Shown one piece after another: positions 45,185 through 53,510 of a DNA stretch of 64,000 nt (positions within the stretch are counted from its first letter, which is position 1; each line of letters begins with the position of its first letter). The stretch spans positions 99,736 to 163,735 of the forward strand of contig JADKKE010000009.1 in assembly GCA_016720655.1 (NCBI GenBank). The letters are read 5' to 3'. Below the pieces are notes generated by a model that saw only the letters and a list, made by a program, of their open reading frames with translations, ran no database searches and was not told the DNA's origin. This DNA comes from Bacteroidota bacterium (lineage in GTDB: Bacteria > Bacteroidota > Bacteroidia > AKYH767-A > 2013-40CM-41-45). The translations under genes were made by a program, and so were the position numbers.

Positions 45185-46285
45185 CTAAGCCATCACTTTT
45201 TCAAAAGTCTCCGACAATCTCTCGACCATTTTTTCTTCAGTGAAATTTTCCTCATACAATCTCCTGCTTTCTTTGCCCATTCGATCTCTTAAGAAAGCAT
45301 CCTGAATCAGCATTTTCAATTTCGAAGATAATGCATGTGGATTTTGTACCGGTACAATGAAACCATTTTGTCCATCCAATACTGACTCTGCAATTGCACC
45401 TCTATCGGTGGAAATCACAGGAAGTCCGGCAGCCATCGCTTCCACAATAACCCAGGGGTGGCCTTCCGGAGCTCTTGGCGGAAATACGAAAATATCTGCT
45501 TCTCTCAGGAATTTCATTTTCCCTTCTCCCGCATTTGCCGGATGAAATGTTATTGGCAAATTATTCTCTTTTACACTTGTTTCACAAGCGATTTTAGTTT
45601 CTGTTTTTCTCCATTCCCCGACAACATCCACTTTGAAATTTCGCAATCCTTCCGAACACAAAATGCGTACTGCGTCTACGAGGTCCTCAATTCCTTTCGA
45701 TGCCTGTAAATTTGCAAGATACAATACCTTCAAAGGCTGATTGTGCTTTAATGAATAAGCAAGATTGTAATTCGCACCATTGGGAACAACATAAATTTTT
45801 TCGGCCGGAAAATAATCTTCAAAAAGATGTCTCAGTGATTGCCCCAGCACAATGACACCCTGAGTACGATGCAAAACAAATGCTACGTACTTCCTGACCC
45901 AGCCCTTTGCATTCAGGAGCCAGGATTTAAAATCACTCCCCCGAAGTTGCACGATTACTTTTCTGCCTGTGATCCATGCTATAAGAATGAAAATAGAATC
46001 TTTGATAAAACCGGTAGTTGCCTGACTGATTGGAACCAGCACCAGGTCGGGTGTCCGGGTGATGCAGGTTTTCAGCATTCGAAAATAAATGCTGTAGTTT
46101 CTCAAAACTTTTTTCAGACTCCATTTCCCTAGTTCCGATAAGGAATCGTACGCTTTGGTATCAATATGAATAAGTCGGTAACGCAATTTGAGTTCTGACT
46201 GCAAAATTATTTTCGTAGCCAGTGCAGGTCCCATAAAAGGTGGAGGCAATTTTCCGAGAATAAGAATTTTCTTTGTTGCCATCAT
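45185..46285 (-). CDS. Glycosyltransferase family 4
   Basis: 366 residues with a GT-B fold: N-terminal 'ILILGKLPPPFMGPALATKI', acceptor-side helices, then the GT4 donor half with 'VLYLANLQASKGIEDLVDAV' and the E-x7-E motif in 'PEGHPWVIVEAMAAGLPVIS'. It adds a sugar from a nucleotide donor to the growing lipid-linked unit at the inner face of the membrane. Its start overlaps the stop of the polymerase/ligase gene by 4 nt, and the oxidoreductase begins 19 nt after its stop, so all three are in one operon. Sugar unknown. Confidence 0.9.
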   Translation of the reverse strand: MMATKKILILGKLPPPFMGPALATKIILQSELKLRYRLIHIDTKAYDSLSELGKWSLKKVLRNYSIYFRMLKTCITRTPDLVLVPISQATTGFIKDSIFILIAWITGRKVIVQLRGSDFKSWLLNAKGWVRKYVAFVLHRTQGVIVLGQSLRHLFEDYFPAEKIYVVPNGANYNLAYSLKHNQPLKVLYLANLQASKGIEDLVDAVRILCSEGLRNFKVDVVGEWRKTETKIACETSVKENNLPITFHPANAGEGKMKFLREADIFVFPPRAPEGHPWVIVEAMAAGLPVISTDRGAIAESVLDGQNGFIVPVQNPHALSSKLKMLIQDAFLRDRMGKESRRLYEENFTEEKMVERLSETFEKVMA

Positions 46286-47010
46286 ATTGCCGGGAAAGGT
46301 GAAAGTGAAGGAGCAACAGGAGTTCCCGGATATACCCTTGACCTTGGCAAAAATGCGAAAGCATAAATGGGCAAGAGGTAATTTAACATTGGAAGATAAA
46401 GTGTGGGCAGTGTACTTATCGAATAAAGGATAAAAACACCTACTGACGAAACGATCAGGAATCGCTCGGGCACACGGAATCGTGAATTTCGGTTGAAAGT
46501 TACAATGAAGAACAAGAGAAACACCGACAAACCGAGGAATCCCCCGAGGAATAGATTGCGCACAAAATCGCTATGCATACCACCGCTTAGCATGATTGGA
46601 CTTTTTTCTTCTCCTGTAAAAGAGATTCCAACAAAATGTGAATACAGAGGAAGATTACCCCAGATTATAAAATAGTTTTCCCATCGGTCGACACGTCCGT
46701 TGAATGCCCGGTTCACTTCTGCATCTCCTTTAACGACATTTATTTCTTTATTGATGAGTGGTTCAATCTGTGATTTGTATAACAGCGGTCCGAAAATCGG
46801 CAGCAATAAAACCAAAAGAAAAAATGTCGCGATCAAACTTTTGGATTTTTTGGAATTGAACACGACCATCACTCCGCAAAGAAAAATAAATACGCTCCAT
46901 GAAGACACATGTTTGATCGAAATTAATCCGAGTAAACACACCAGAAACACCACCGTCATTTTTGTGGATGTGATTTTTCTTACCAATCCACCATCGTGAA
47001 TACATTCCAT
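46282..47010 (-). CDS. C-terminal part of the polymerase/ligase-like protein
   Basis: 242 codons; the first ten are spurious. Four or five membrane segments ('MTVVFLVCLLGLISI', 'FFLLVLLLPIFGPLL', 'LGLSVFLLFFIVTF') surround the large periplasmic loop. The end at 46282 overlaps the following glycosyltransferase start (ATGA). Confidence 0.65.
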   Translation of the reverse strand: MECIHDGGLVRKITSTKMTVVFLVCLLGLISIKHVSSWSVFIFLCGVMVVFNSKKSKSLIATFFLLVLLLPIFGPLLYKSQIEPLINKEINVVKGDAEVNRAFNGRVDRWENYFIIWGNLPLYSHFVGISFTGEEKSPIMLSGGMHSDFVRNLFLGGFLGLSVFLLFFIVTFNRNSRFRVPERFLIVSSVGVFILYSISTLPTLYLPMLNYLLPIYAFAFLPRSRVYPGTPVAPSLSPFPAI

Positions 47011-47596
47011 CGATGTACATATACATGTAAATCAGCAGTGCTCCGGTGATGTAAACGGCATAACTCATGATATCACCATACTGACCACGAATTCTGGATC
47101 CACCGCCTCTTCCTTCCGAAAGATAAGTCGGGCGTATCGGACCAAATATAAGTTCATAACCGAATATTGCAAGTGGGATAGAACATGAAAGCAGAAACGT
47201 GTAGAGAATAAAAATCAAATCTTCTTTGCTCTGGATAAATCTTCGTGCATAGAGGAATAATAATGTTGGAGTAATAAACTTGATGGATTCGCCAAAAAAT
47301 TCAACTGAAAAATGATAGATGAGAACCACGAAGCAGTTGATAAGAACTACTGCACCATAGGAACTCATCAGACTATCCACACTATTTCGGATTTTCCCCG
47401 GCATCCGTGGATTATTGAAACTGACAAGACACAAAAGTGGTGTTAGTACTCCTACAATTGTCAAGGGAGAAAGCAAGGGAGAGATTTCTTTCAACCAGAA
47501 AAAATTATCCACCAATGGTCGGATAAGCACAAAAATGGGAAACCATTTCCGCGTCCAGTGTAGTTGACGATACCAATTTTTCCAGAGTTGATACAT
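46763..47596 (-). CDS. N-terminal part of the polymerase/ligase-like protein
   Basis: 277 codons from ATG 47596, of which the last ~70 are out of frame. Real text carries five or six membrane segments ('LSPLTIVGVLTPLLCLVSF', 'YGAVVLINCFVVLIYHFSV', 'ILYTFLLSCSIPLAIFGYEL'). A 192-bp space separates it from the upstream glycosyltransferase; I see no clear promoter or terminator there. Confidence 0.65.
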   Translation of the reverse strand: MYQLWKNWYRQLHWTRKWFPIFVLIRPLVDNFFWLKEISPLLSPLTIVGVLTPLLCLVSFNNPRMPGKIRNSVDSLMSSYGAVVLINCFVVLIYHFSVEFFGESIKFITPTLLFLYARRFIQSKEDLIFILYTFLLSCSIPLAIFGYELIFGPIRPTYLSEGRGGGSRIRGQYGDIMSYAVYITGALLIYMYMYIDGMYSRWWIGKKNHIHKNDGGVSGVFTRINFDQTCVFMERIYFSLRSDGRVQFQKIQKFDRDIFSFGFIAADFRTAVIQITD

Positions 47597-47788
47597 ACGA
47601 TTCTAATCCCGCCTCCACCCGAAAAATTCCGGACGGTAGCAGAAACATTAATTCTATACGAAAAACGGCAGGCTTTGTTCTATAAAACAAGCTAAATAAG
47701 CCAAAAAAACACATATTTTCTGACAAAACCGGAGCTCAAAAACAACAGAAAAAAGGGAATAAATAGCTGGAAATGAATTTAGCACGGA

Positions 47789-48925
47789 TTAGTTGATTAC
47801 AGAACATGCTGCATCCAACAGCCCTCTGGCTGATACATGAATGGAGGCTTTTTCTGCAATCGTTTTTCTGGCGTTCAATCCGAACTCCTTTGCTTTTTCA
47901 CTATTGTCGAGGATCCAGTCCATTTTTTCAGCAACAAGCTTGGGATCTGAAAAATCAACCGCAAAACCATTTTTTCCATCTTCAATCAGATCCACTGTCA
48001 CTCCTGAATTCACAGATGAAATGCACGGCAATGCGGCAGCCATTGCTTCGTTCACGACGAGGCCCCAGATATCATAATTGGAAGGAAAAACAAAACAAGA
48101 GCTTTTGGCCAGCCAAGTTGGAAGGTTACTCTTTTGTACGAAGCCTGCAAAATGTACAACTTTTTCAAGTTGATTCGCTTTCACATAGTCTTCAAAATAA
48201 ACTTTGTCCTGTCCATCACCAATCAAATCCAGTACAAAATCAGTACGTTGAAGAGAAAGAATTTTCACAGCTTTAAGCAATTGTTGCAAATTCTTTTTGC
48301 GAATGATGAAGCCGACATAGGTAAAATGCATTCGAAGTACATCCGGACTAAGTTTTAATCGTTCACGGTCTGTTTGTTCGGAAAAAAAACGAGTGTCAAC
48401 GGTATTTCGCGCGATAAATATTTTCTCGGAAGCTGCGCCTAATTCCTGAAGGTATTCTTTGGCACGTTGTCCATAGGCGACAAAAGCGGAAGCTCTGCGT
48501 CGCAACATTTTGCGCTGTAAAACACGCAGGAAAGAAAACTTCCCTCCTCTGCTTTTGACCGTTCCTGACCAAATGATGTATGTGGTTTTTGTAAACCATG
48601 ATCTCCACCACAAACGCAGCGTGCCAACAGAAAAACCATTAATAATAATACAATCCGGCTTTTCCTTTGCCAATGCTTTGAGTAAACCCTTATACGTGAA
48701 AACGATTTTTTCGAGATTGCCAAAATTAATTTTTTGGGAATCGAGAATCTCATAGGGAAAAAGGCAGTCATTCATGTCGAGTACAAATTTTCTCCGTGCA
48801 TAATTTTGTGCACCAAAAATAACTTTGAACTCTATTTTCCGGTCGTTACACAATCTCCACATTTCATTGAACAATGGGATCCTGTATGGATTCGGAATAT
48901 TGGTGACCACGATGACTTTTTTCAT
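47789..48925 (-). CDS. Glycosyltransferase family 4
   Basis: 378 residues. The N-terminus 'VIVVTNIPNPYRIPLFNEMW' is usual for GT4 enzymes of polysaccharide loci. The C-terminal half has 'RMHFTYVGFIIRKKNLQQLL' and 'PSNYDIWGLVVNEAMAAALP' with the E-x7-E-like donor motif (GLVVNEAMAAALP). One base separates it from asnB upstream, so they are translationally close. Soluble and membrane-associated at the cytoplasmic face; donor and acceptor unknown. Confidence 0.9.
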   Translation of the reverse strand: MKKVIVVTNIPNPYRIPLFNEMWRLCNDRKIEFKVIFGAQNYARRKFVLDMNDCLFPYEILDSQKINFGNLEKIVFTYKGLLKALAKEKPDCIIINGFSVGTLRLWWRSWFTKTTYIIWSGTVKSRGGKFSFLRVLQRKMLRRRASAFVAYGQRAKEYLQELGAASEKIFIARNTVDTRFFSEQTDRERLKLSPDVLRMHFTYVGFIIRKKNLQQLLKAVKILSLQRTDFVLDLIGDGQDKVYFEDYVKANQLEKVVHFAGFVQKSNLPTWLAKSSCFVFPSNYDIWGLVVNEAMAAALPCISSVNSGVTVDLIEDGKNGFAVDFSDPKLVAEKMDWILDNSEKAKEFGLNARKTIAEKASIHVSARGLLDAACSVIN

Positions 48926-48926
48926 A

Positions 48927-50831
48927 TCAGGGCAACCATTTTTTAAACCAGTTCATCAGAAAATACAGTGTCCACACCTGATTGGTGACATTCTGATCAC
49001 CTCTTTCGAGACGCTGCAATTGTGCATTGAGTCCTTCGAATGAAAACTGTGGGTGATCATTGCAAAAGGTCTTCAAATTTTGCCTGATATAATCGATCAT
49101 CAGATCTCCAGCCCACTCACGAAGTGGAACATTGAACCCTCTTTTTTTTCTGTAGATCAGATCCTGTCCGAGTTCATTCTCCATTGCTTTTTTAAAGATG
49201 TATTTTGGTTCAGCGTTTTTTATCTTCAAAGCACCGGGAACAGACAATGCAAGATTAACAAAATCGGAATCAAGGAATGGAGTTCTGATTTCAATCGAAT
49301 GAGCCATCCCCAGTTTATCCATTCGGTAAAGATAAAAATTGGGAATATTGAACTTATATCCAAGGTAGCACATCCAGTCTACAAACTTCAAATTCGGGTG
49401 GCGCTTCTGAAGGCTACGGAAATGTTCTTTGAATTCACTGATTACAGAATAGGAATTGAGGGCTGCTGTTTGCCGATTGAATTCATCACTTAAAAATTTT
49501 CGCTTTGTACTTTCTTTAAAACTTCTCGCACCACCCCAGAAGAACTCCTGCTTGCTTGCAGCACGATGAAGAATTTCTGTGAGTGGCGATGTTGGATTGA
49601 GCATTTCATACCCGGAAGCAACAATTTTCTTGACAGCCACAGGCAATGAAGAATACAAATCAAAAGCCGGTTGTCTTCGAATAAATTTCTGCCAATTCCT
49701 ATACCCGGCGAATAATTCATCGCTGCCATCACCGGTCAAAACTACTACCGTTCCATTTTCGCGGGCTTTTTGTGAAATAAAATATATCGGGATACAGGTA
49801 GAATCCGCCATGGGCTCATCGAAAATGTCGATAATCTTTGGAAGAAAATCCCGGATGTCCTGAGGTGTAATTATTTTTTCATAGTGGTCTGTATTGTATT
49901 TTTTAGCAACCTGTGATGCAAATTTCAATTCATCGTATTCCGGCTGGCCTTCGAAACCGACTGAATAAGTCTTGACCGGAATGGAAGAACTCTTTGACAT
50001 GACAGCTACCACGGCACTCGAGTCGACGCCACCACTCAGGAAAGCACCAACCGGAACATCGCTCACCATTCTGTAATTCACAGCAGATGCAAATGCCTGG
50101 CGAACCTGATCAGTGATATCCTCTTCAGAAGCGGCGGTTAGGTCGGAATAATTTACTTCCCAATACTTTTTATACTCTTGAATTCCGTCTTTGCTGACGC
50201 GCATTTTATGTGCCGGATGGAACTTATTAATTCCGCGGAACATCGTCATCGGGGGCGGAAGAAGATTGTATGTTAAAAAATGATACAATGCTTCCGGATC
50301 CAACTCCGCTTTAACTCCGGGAAGTTCCAACAATGCTTTGATCTCGGATGAAAATGCAAAAACCCCGTTTTGAACAGTGTAATAAATGGGTTTCTTTCCC
50401 GCCCTGTCACGGGCAAGAAACAGTTCTTCTTTCGCCGGATCCCAAATTGCAAAAGCGAACATGCCATTGAGATGATCCAAACATTTTTCGCCAAGTTTTT
50501 CATACAGCAACAAGAGGATCTCGGTGTCGCTGCTGGAATTCAATTCTTCGTTTTTAAAAAACTGATCACGAATTTCTTTGTAATTATAAATCTCTCCATT
50601 GAATACGATCACCGTTCCCTTCCGCGAAATCATTGGCTGATGTCCGGAAGGTGAAAGATCAATAATCGACAATCGCAAATGGCCAAATACAAGTCTTCCG
50701 GAATCATCTTTCCAAACCCCGCGATCATCCGGTCCCCGGTGTTGAATGCGCTCGTTCATTGCAGAAATTTTTTCTACAGCACGATCGATTCCAACACCTG
50801 AGAAACTAAAAAGTCCGTTAATACCGCACAT
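48927..50831 (-). CDS. asnB: Asparagine synthase (glutamine-hydrolysing) family amidotransferase
   Basis: 634 residues in two domains. An N-terminal class II glutaminase starts MCGINGLF with the catalytic Cys2, followed by 'HRGPDDRG' (31-38) and 'VFNGEIYNYKEIR' (76-88). A C-terminal ATP-pyrophosphatase domain follows with SGGVDSS at 266-272 and 'LTGDGSDELFAGY'. Length is normal for bacterial AsnB. Inside a polysaccharide operon (3 nt from the next gene upstream, 1 nt from the one downstream) such paralogues commonly amidate sugar carboxylates such as uronic acids rather than making asparagine; here that is inference from position. Confidence 0.93.
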   Translation of the reverse strand: MCGINGLFSFSGVGIDRAVEKISAMNERIQHRGPDDRGVWKDDSGRLVFGHLRLSIIDLSPSGHQPMISRKGTVIVFNGEIYNYKEIRDQFFKNEELNSSSDTEILLLLYEKLGEKCLDHLNGMFAFAIWDPAKEELFLARDRAGKKPIYYTVQNGVFAFSSEIKALLELPGVKAELDPEALYHFLTYNLLPPPMTMFRGINKFHPAHKMRVSKDGIQEYKKYWEVNYSDLTAASEEDITDQVRQAFASAVNYRMVSDVPVGAFLSGGVDSSAVVAVMSKSSSIPVKTYSVGFEGQPEYDELKFASQVAKKYNTDHYEKIITPQDIRDFLPKIIDIFDEPMADSTCIPIYFISQKARENGTVVVLTGDGSDELFAGYRNWQKFIRRQPAFDLYSSLPVAVKKIVASGYEMLNPTSPLTEILHRAASKQEFFWGGARSFKESTKRKFLSDEFNRQTAALNSYSVISEFKEHFRSLQKRHPNLKFVDWMCYLGYKFNIPNFYLYRMDKLGMAHSIEIRTPFLDSDFVNLALSVPGALKIKNAEPKYIFKKAMENELGQDLIYRKKRGFNVPLREWAGDLMIDYIRQNLKTFCNDHPQFSFEGLNAQLQRLERGDQNVTNQVWTLYFLMNWFKKWLP

Positions 50832-50834
50832 TGT

Positions 50835-51851
50835 CTATTTTCTTTCCATTAGTTCTTCCATCGCCGTTAACCAGGACTGACGGAAATAGTGCATATCAAA
50901 TTTGCTGACAAATTTTTTCCCTGAAGCAGAATACGTTGTTCTATTTTGGATCAACTCCTTTACTGCAGCAGGTAGTTCAGAGTCACTGGTCGCTATTAAT
51001 TGTCCCGCGCCTTCCAACAACTCACGCATTCCTCCTACTCCACTTCCTACCACAGGAGTGCCGCACAACAATGCTTCGTGTGCAATACGGTTCCAGCCTT
51101 CGATCATTTTTGAATTCGTGATGACTGCTGCCGAAGCTGTGAGTAAAGCGAGATATTCCCGGTGATCTATTTTTAAATATTTCACAGGCAAATCAGGCGC
51201 ATGATTTTGCGGACCGGACATGACAAGAAAATAAGGTTCGTCTTTCAATTTTTCATATACTTCATAAACACCTTTTTGTCTTGAGGCATTACCAATATAA
51301 ACCATTGGTCGATCGGTTGGAATTCCGTGCTTGCTTTTAAAATTTGATACGATTTCCGGCTCAACACGATACAAGTCAGTGTCAAAACTGTTGTAGATGA
51401 CTCTGACGGATTTGCATCCGATATTTTCAAGATATGATTTCCAGAAGGAAGATACGGTGATTACCATATCCAATTTTGAAAGTCGTCGTTTCAAACGGCC
51501 AAAATACCAGGAATGCTTAACAGATGATTTCCCGAGCACATCATCAATGTGATGAATCATTCCTGCATACTTAATGCCGGCAATTCGTCTTCCAAATACG
51601 ATGGGATATGGCTCGCAAATGATGGCGTCAGCAAGTGGAACATCTCTCCGCATTCTTCTCCAATAGGAAAGCGTAGATTCTCCAGCCTGCAGTAACGCTG
51701 CATCACTCATTTCAATATCGTATTTCCCGCAGAGTGATTCTGCAGAATAAAAATCATACGCATTCCCACCATTTGCGACAGAAGAAAGCTGATGATTCCT
51801 GAAGGAGTCACTAACAAGATGTGTTTTTGTTTGCCAGATTATTTTTTTCAT
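50835..51851 (-). CDS. Glycosyltransferase, GT4-like
   Basis: 338 residues, GT-B type. N-terminal half: 'IIWQTKTHLVSDSFRNHQLS', 'MIHHIDDVLGKSSVKH'. C-terminal half: 'MVYIGNASRQKGVYEVYEKL' (donor-domain start) and 'NRIAHEALLCGTPVVGSGVG', where the donor Glu motif reads H-E-A-L-L-C-G-T-P. Its start overlaps the stop of the upstream nucleotidyltransferase-fold gene by 4 nt, so translation is probably coupled. The N-terminal domain differs clearly from the other GT4 members here, which suggests another acceptor. Confidence 0.85.
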   Translation of the reverse strand: MKKIIWQTKTHLVSDSFRNHQLSSVANGGNAYDFYSAESLCGKYDIEMSDAALLQAGESTLSYWRRMRRDVPLADAIICEPYPIVFGRRIAGIKYAGMIHHIDDVLGKSSVKHSWYFGRLKRRLSKLDMVITVSSFWKSYLENIGCKSVRVIYNSFDTDLYRVEPEIVSNFKSKHGIPTDRPMVYIGNASRQKGVYEVYEKLKDEPYFLVMSGPQNHAPDLPVKYLKIDHREYLALLTASAAVITNSKMIEGWNRIAHEALLCGTPVVGSGVGGMRELLEGAGQLIATSDSELPAAVKELIQNRTTYSASGKKFVSKFDMHYFRQSWLTAMEELMERK

Positions 51852-52813
51852 ATGTGCAAACTACTGCTCAGTGTATAGAAGTGGGGAATAAAAGATTGAT
51901 TATAATTTCTGCAAGTATCAATAAAGGTAAAATATTCTTCAATGTCCGGCGGCAGATCTTTCAGCGAATAGGGACAATTGATTTGAAACCGATTAAATTT
52001 ATTGAGCACTTTGTGGATTTTCTCACCGAAAATATATGCGCCAAGAGGCAATGAAATTCCGATCCGTTTATAGTCTAAAGTAAGGGATTGTTTCAGTTGA
52101 ATATTCTTTGCAAGCCGTAGTGAACTCGAAGGCGAAACAAACAAAGTGTGTTGCTTCAATTGCTCTTGTAAAAACGAATGAAGCAGAGGCATGAAGTTCT
52201 CAAACCATTTGATCAGATCAGCAGCAGAACTTGCCTTGTCAAACCATTTTTTACGAATGTCCATACAATCCTGAATACTCTCTACCAATCGCCCTGACTT
52301 CACCCCAAGAAATTCCAGGTCAAAGAGTAAACCTTTTACATGCAGCAAGAGACTTCTCACCTTGAGAGTTTTGTATGCAGACTGAAGAATCAGATTCACA
52401 TACATTTTCAATAAAAACTCCAGGGCTACCTGAATCTTGAGTGTGTCACTCAAATTCGAAACGATTGCTTGTTCTGAGAAGCGTTCCCCGGCAAGCAGTT
52501 TGAACGTACCGAAAAAAGAAAACCTTTGTGATTTTTCGAATTGTTTCCGACTGCATCCATACAAATTATGGATAAACAGATATTTTCCGGATCTGCTCAA
52601 TGAATTCAGCGGCTGAATAGCCAATTTTTGTTCATCCTGAAAAACGACAACCAGATCCAAATCAGAAATACCAGGAGCGCCAACACTTCCGACCTGGTAT
52701 ACGCTGCTCACTTGTGGAAACTGAAGCAGCCATTCTGCCATATGGCTGAGCTCATCATCGTATTCTCTCAAAGGAACACTATGCGGGTAATCAATGAGTT
52801 TATAATTCGGCAT
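51848..52813 (-). CDS. Pol-beta-type nucleotidyltransferase-fold protein, first of a pair
   Basis: 321 residues. Residues 40-58 read 'QVGSVGAPGISDLDLVVVF': the GS (42-43) and D-x-D (51, 53) signature of the MNT/pol-beta nucleotidyltransferase fold, in which the Asp residues bind metal. The rest is mostly helical with aromatic residues and has no further motif I know. It is not CCA-adding enzyme or GlnD. Embedded in the polysaccharide operon (8 nt after the methyltransferase, 4-nt overlap with a glycosyltransferase), it may add a nucleotide or phospho-group to the polymer or to a precursor, but no direct evidence exists. Compare the protein at 53511-54524, which has the same layout. Confidence 0.7.
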   Translation of the reverse strand: MPNYKLIDYPHSVPLREYDDELSHMAEWLLQFPQVSSVYQVGSVGAPGISDLDLVVVFQDEQKLAIQPLNSLSRSGKYLFIHNLYGCSRKQFEKSQRFSFFGTFKLLAGERFSEQAIVSNLSDTLKIQVALEFLLKMYVNLILQSAYKTLKVRSLLLHVKGLLFDLEFLGVKSGRLVESIQDCMDIRKKWFDKASSAADLIKWFENFMPLLHSFLQEQLKQHTLFVSPSSSLRLAKNIQLKQSLTLDYKRIGISLPLGAYIFGEKIHKVLNKFNRFQINCPYSLKDLPPDIEEYFTFIDTCRNYNQSFIPHFYTLSSSLHI

Positions 52814-52821
52814 ACTTAATT

Positions 52822-53499
52822 TCAGGAAGAATAAGACAGCAATCGAATTCTGATCATACCGGCCGGTCCTGTATCCAGAACATCAAAATCATATCGGTTT
52901 TTGTTCTGTTGCAAATGAATAAGTACCTCCACTCCTTTTCCCCGATTTAAAATATCGTGACAAAAGATAATTCCCTTTGGAGACAAGTGTTTTTCGATCA
53001 ATTTGAATTCGGCCAGTGCACTTCCTTTTCTGGAATCAATAAATGCGATATCCACTTTTTTTCCTTGAAATTCCTCCTCCAAAAGTTTTCTGAGTGTATT
53101 CACAGGGCCTTTGTAATTCAACAATTCATCGTGAGCGGGACTTGTGGTTTCATCCCGTGTAACGCTCAGTCCGAGTAAAGCGTGAAAATTCTTAGCTGTT
53201 TTATATTTCTCCCGAATTGCATCGTAATGTTGCGGAAAAATTTCAAGCGTATAGAAATGGCATTGTGGAAAATGTTCCTGTAAGTAATTGAAAACATGTG
53301 TCGCTGACACTCCTTTTCCGGTTCCAATTTCAATATAACTTGTCGGTTTTACTTCATCGATCCCTTCCTTCAAGACCGTGTAATCGAGTTCTGTCACCGC
53401 GCCGGCATTGTCGAAATGATCACCACGCAAAGCGCGGTAATACTTTTTCAATCGTTTCTTGACACCTTTTTTTAAAAATGAGTAGAATGATCCGGCCAT
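52822..53499 (-). CDS. Class I SAM-dependent methyltransferase
   Basis: 225 residues. Motif I reads 'SYIEIGTGKGVSATHVF'; 'CHFYTLEIFPQHYDAIREKY' supplies the acidic residue for the ribose; 'VDIAFIDSRKGSALAEFKLI' and 'GIIFCHDILNRGKG' are the later motifs. This is the pattern of small O-methyltransferases (Methyltransf_24-like). It sits between the two nucleotidyltransferase-fold genes with gaps of 8 and 11 nt, so the three are probably translated from one message and act on a common substrate. The N-terminal 30 residues are strongly basic ('LKKGVKKRLKKYYRALRG'), perhaps for membrane or lipid-phosphate contact. Confidence 0.85.
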   Translation of the reverse strand: MAGSFYSFLKKGVKKRLKKYYRALRGDHFDNAGAVTELDYTVLKEGIDEVKPTSYIEIGTGKGVSATHVFNYLQEHFPQCHFYTLEIFPQHYDAIREKYKTAKNFHALLGLSVTRDETTSPAHDELLNYKGPVNTLRKLLEEEFQGKKVDIAFIDSRKGSALAEFKLIEKHLSPKGIIFCHDILNRGKGVEVLIHLQQNKNRYDFDVLDTGPAGMIRIRLLSYSS

Positions 53500-53510
53500 G
53501 GCATATTGAA

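Larger units (their letters stand above)
46282..47596 (-). pseudogene. O-antigen polymerase/ligase-like membrane protein (Wzy/WaaL type), one frameshift
   Basis: Two overlapping open stretches join at about 46980: one A too many in GGTAAGAAAAATC. Removing it gives 'RWWIGKKITSTKMTVVFLVC' and a 437-residue protein with about ten membrane segments. A long loop between late segments ('NREFNG'-like text reading 'NRAFNGRVDRWENYFIIWG', then 'SFTGEEKSPIMLSGGMHSDF') with 'GRVDRW' and a His is typical of O-antigen ligase/polymerase proteins, which join repeat units at the outer face of the inner membrane. The 4-nt overlap with the next gene's start supports the joined end. Polymerase rather than ligase is inferred from the Wzx/Wzc context. 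Confidence 0.75.

Noticed and set aside
47505..47726. A 73-codon minus-strand open stretch overlapping the start of the polymerase-like gene
   Set aside because: It overlaps a well-supported membrane protein in another frame and ends inside it; no motif.
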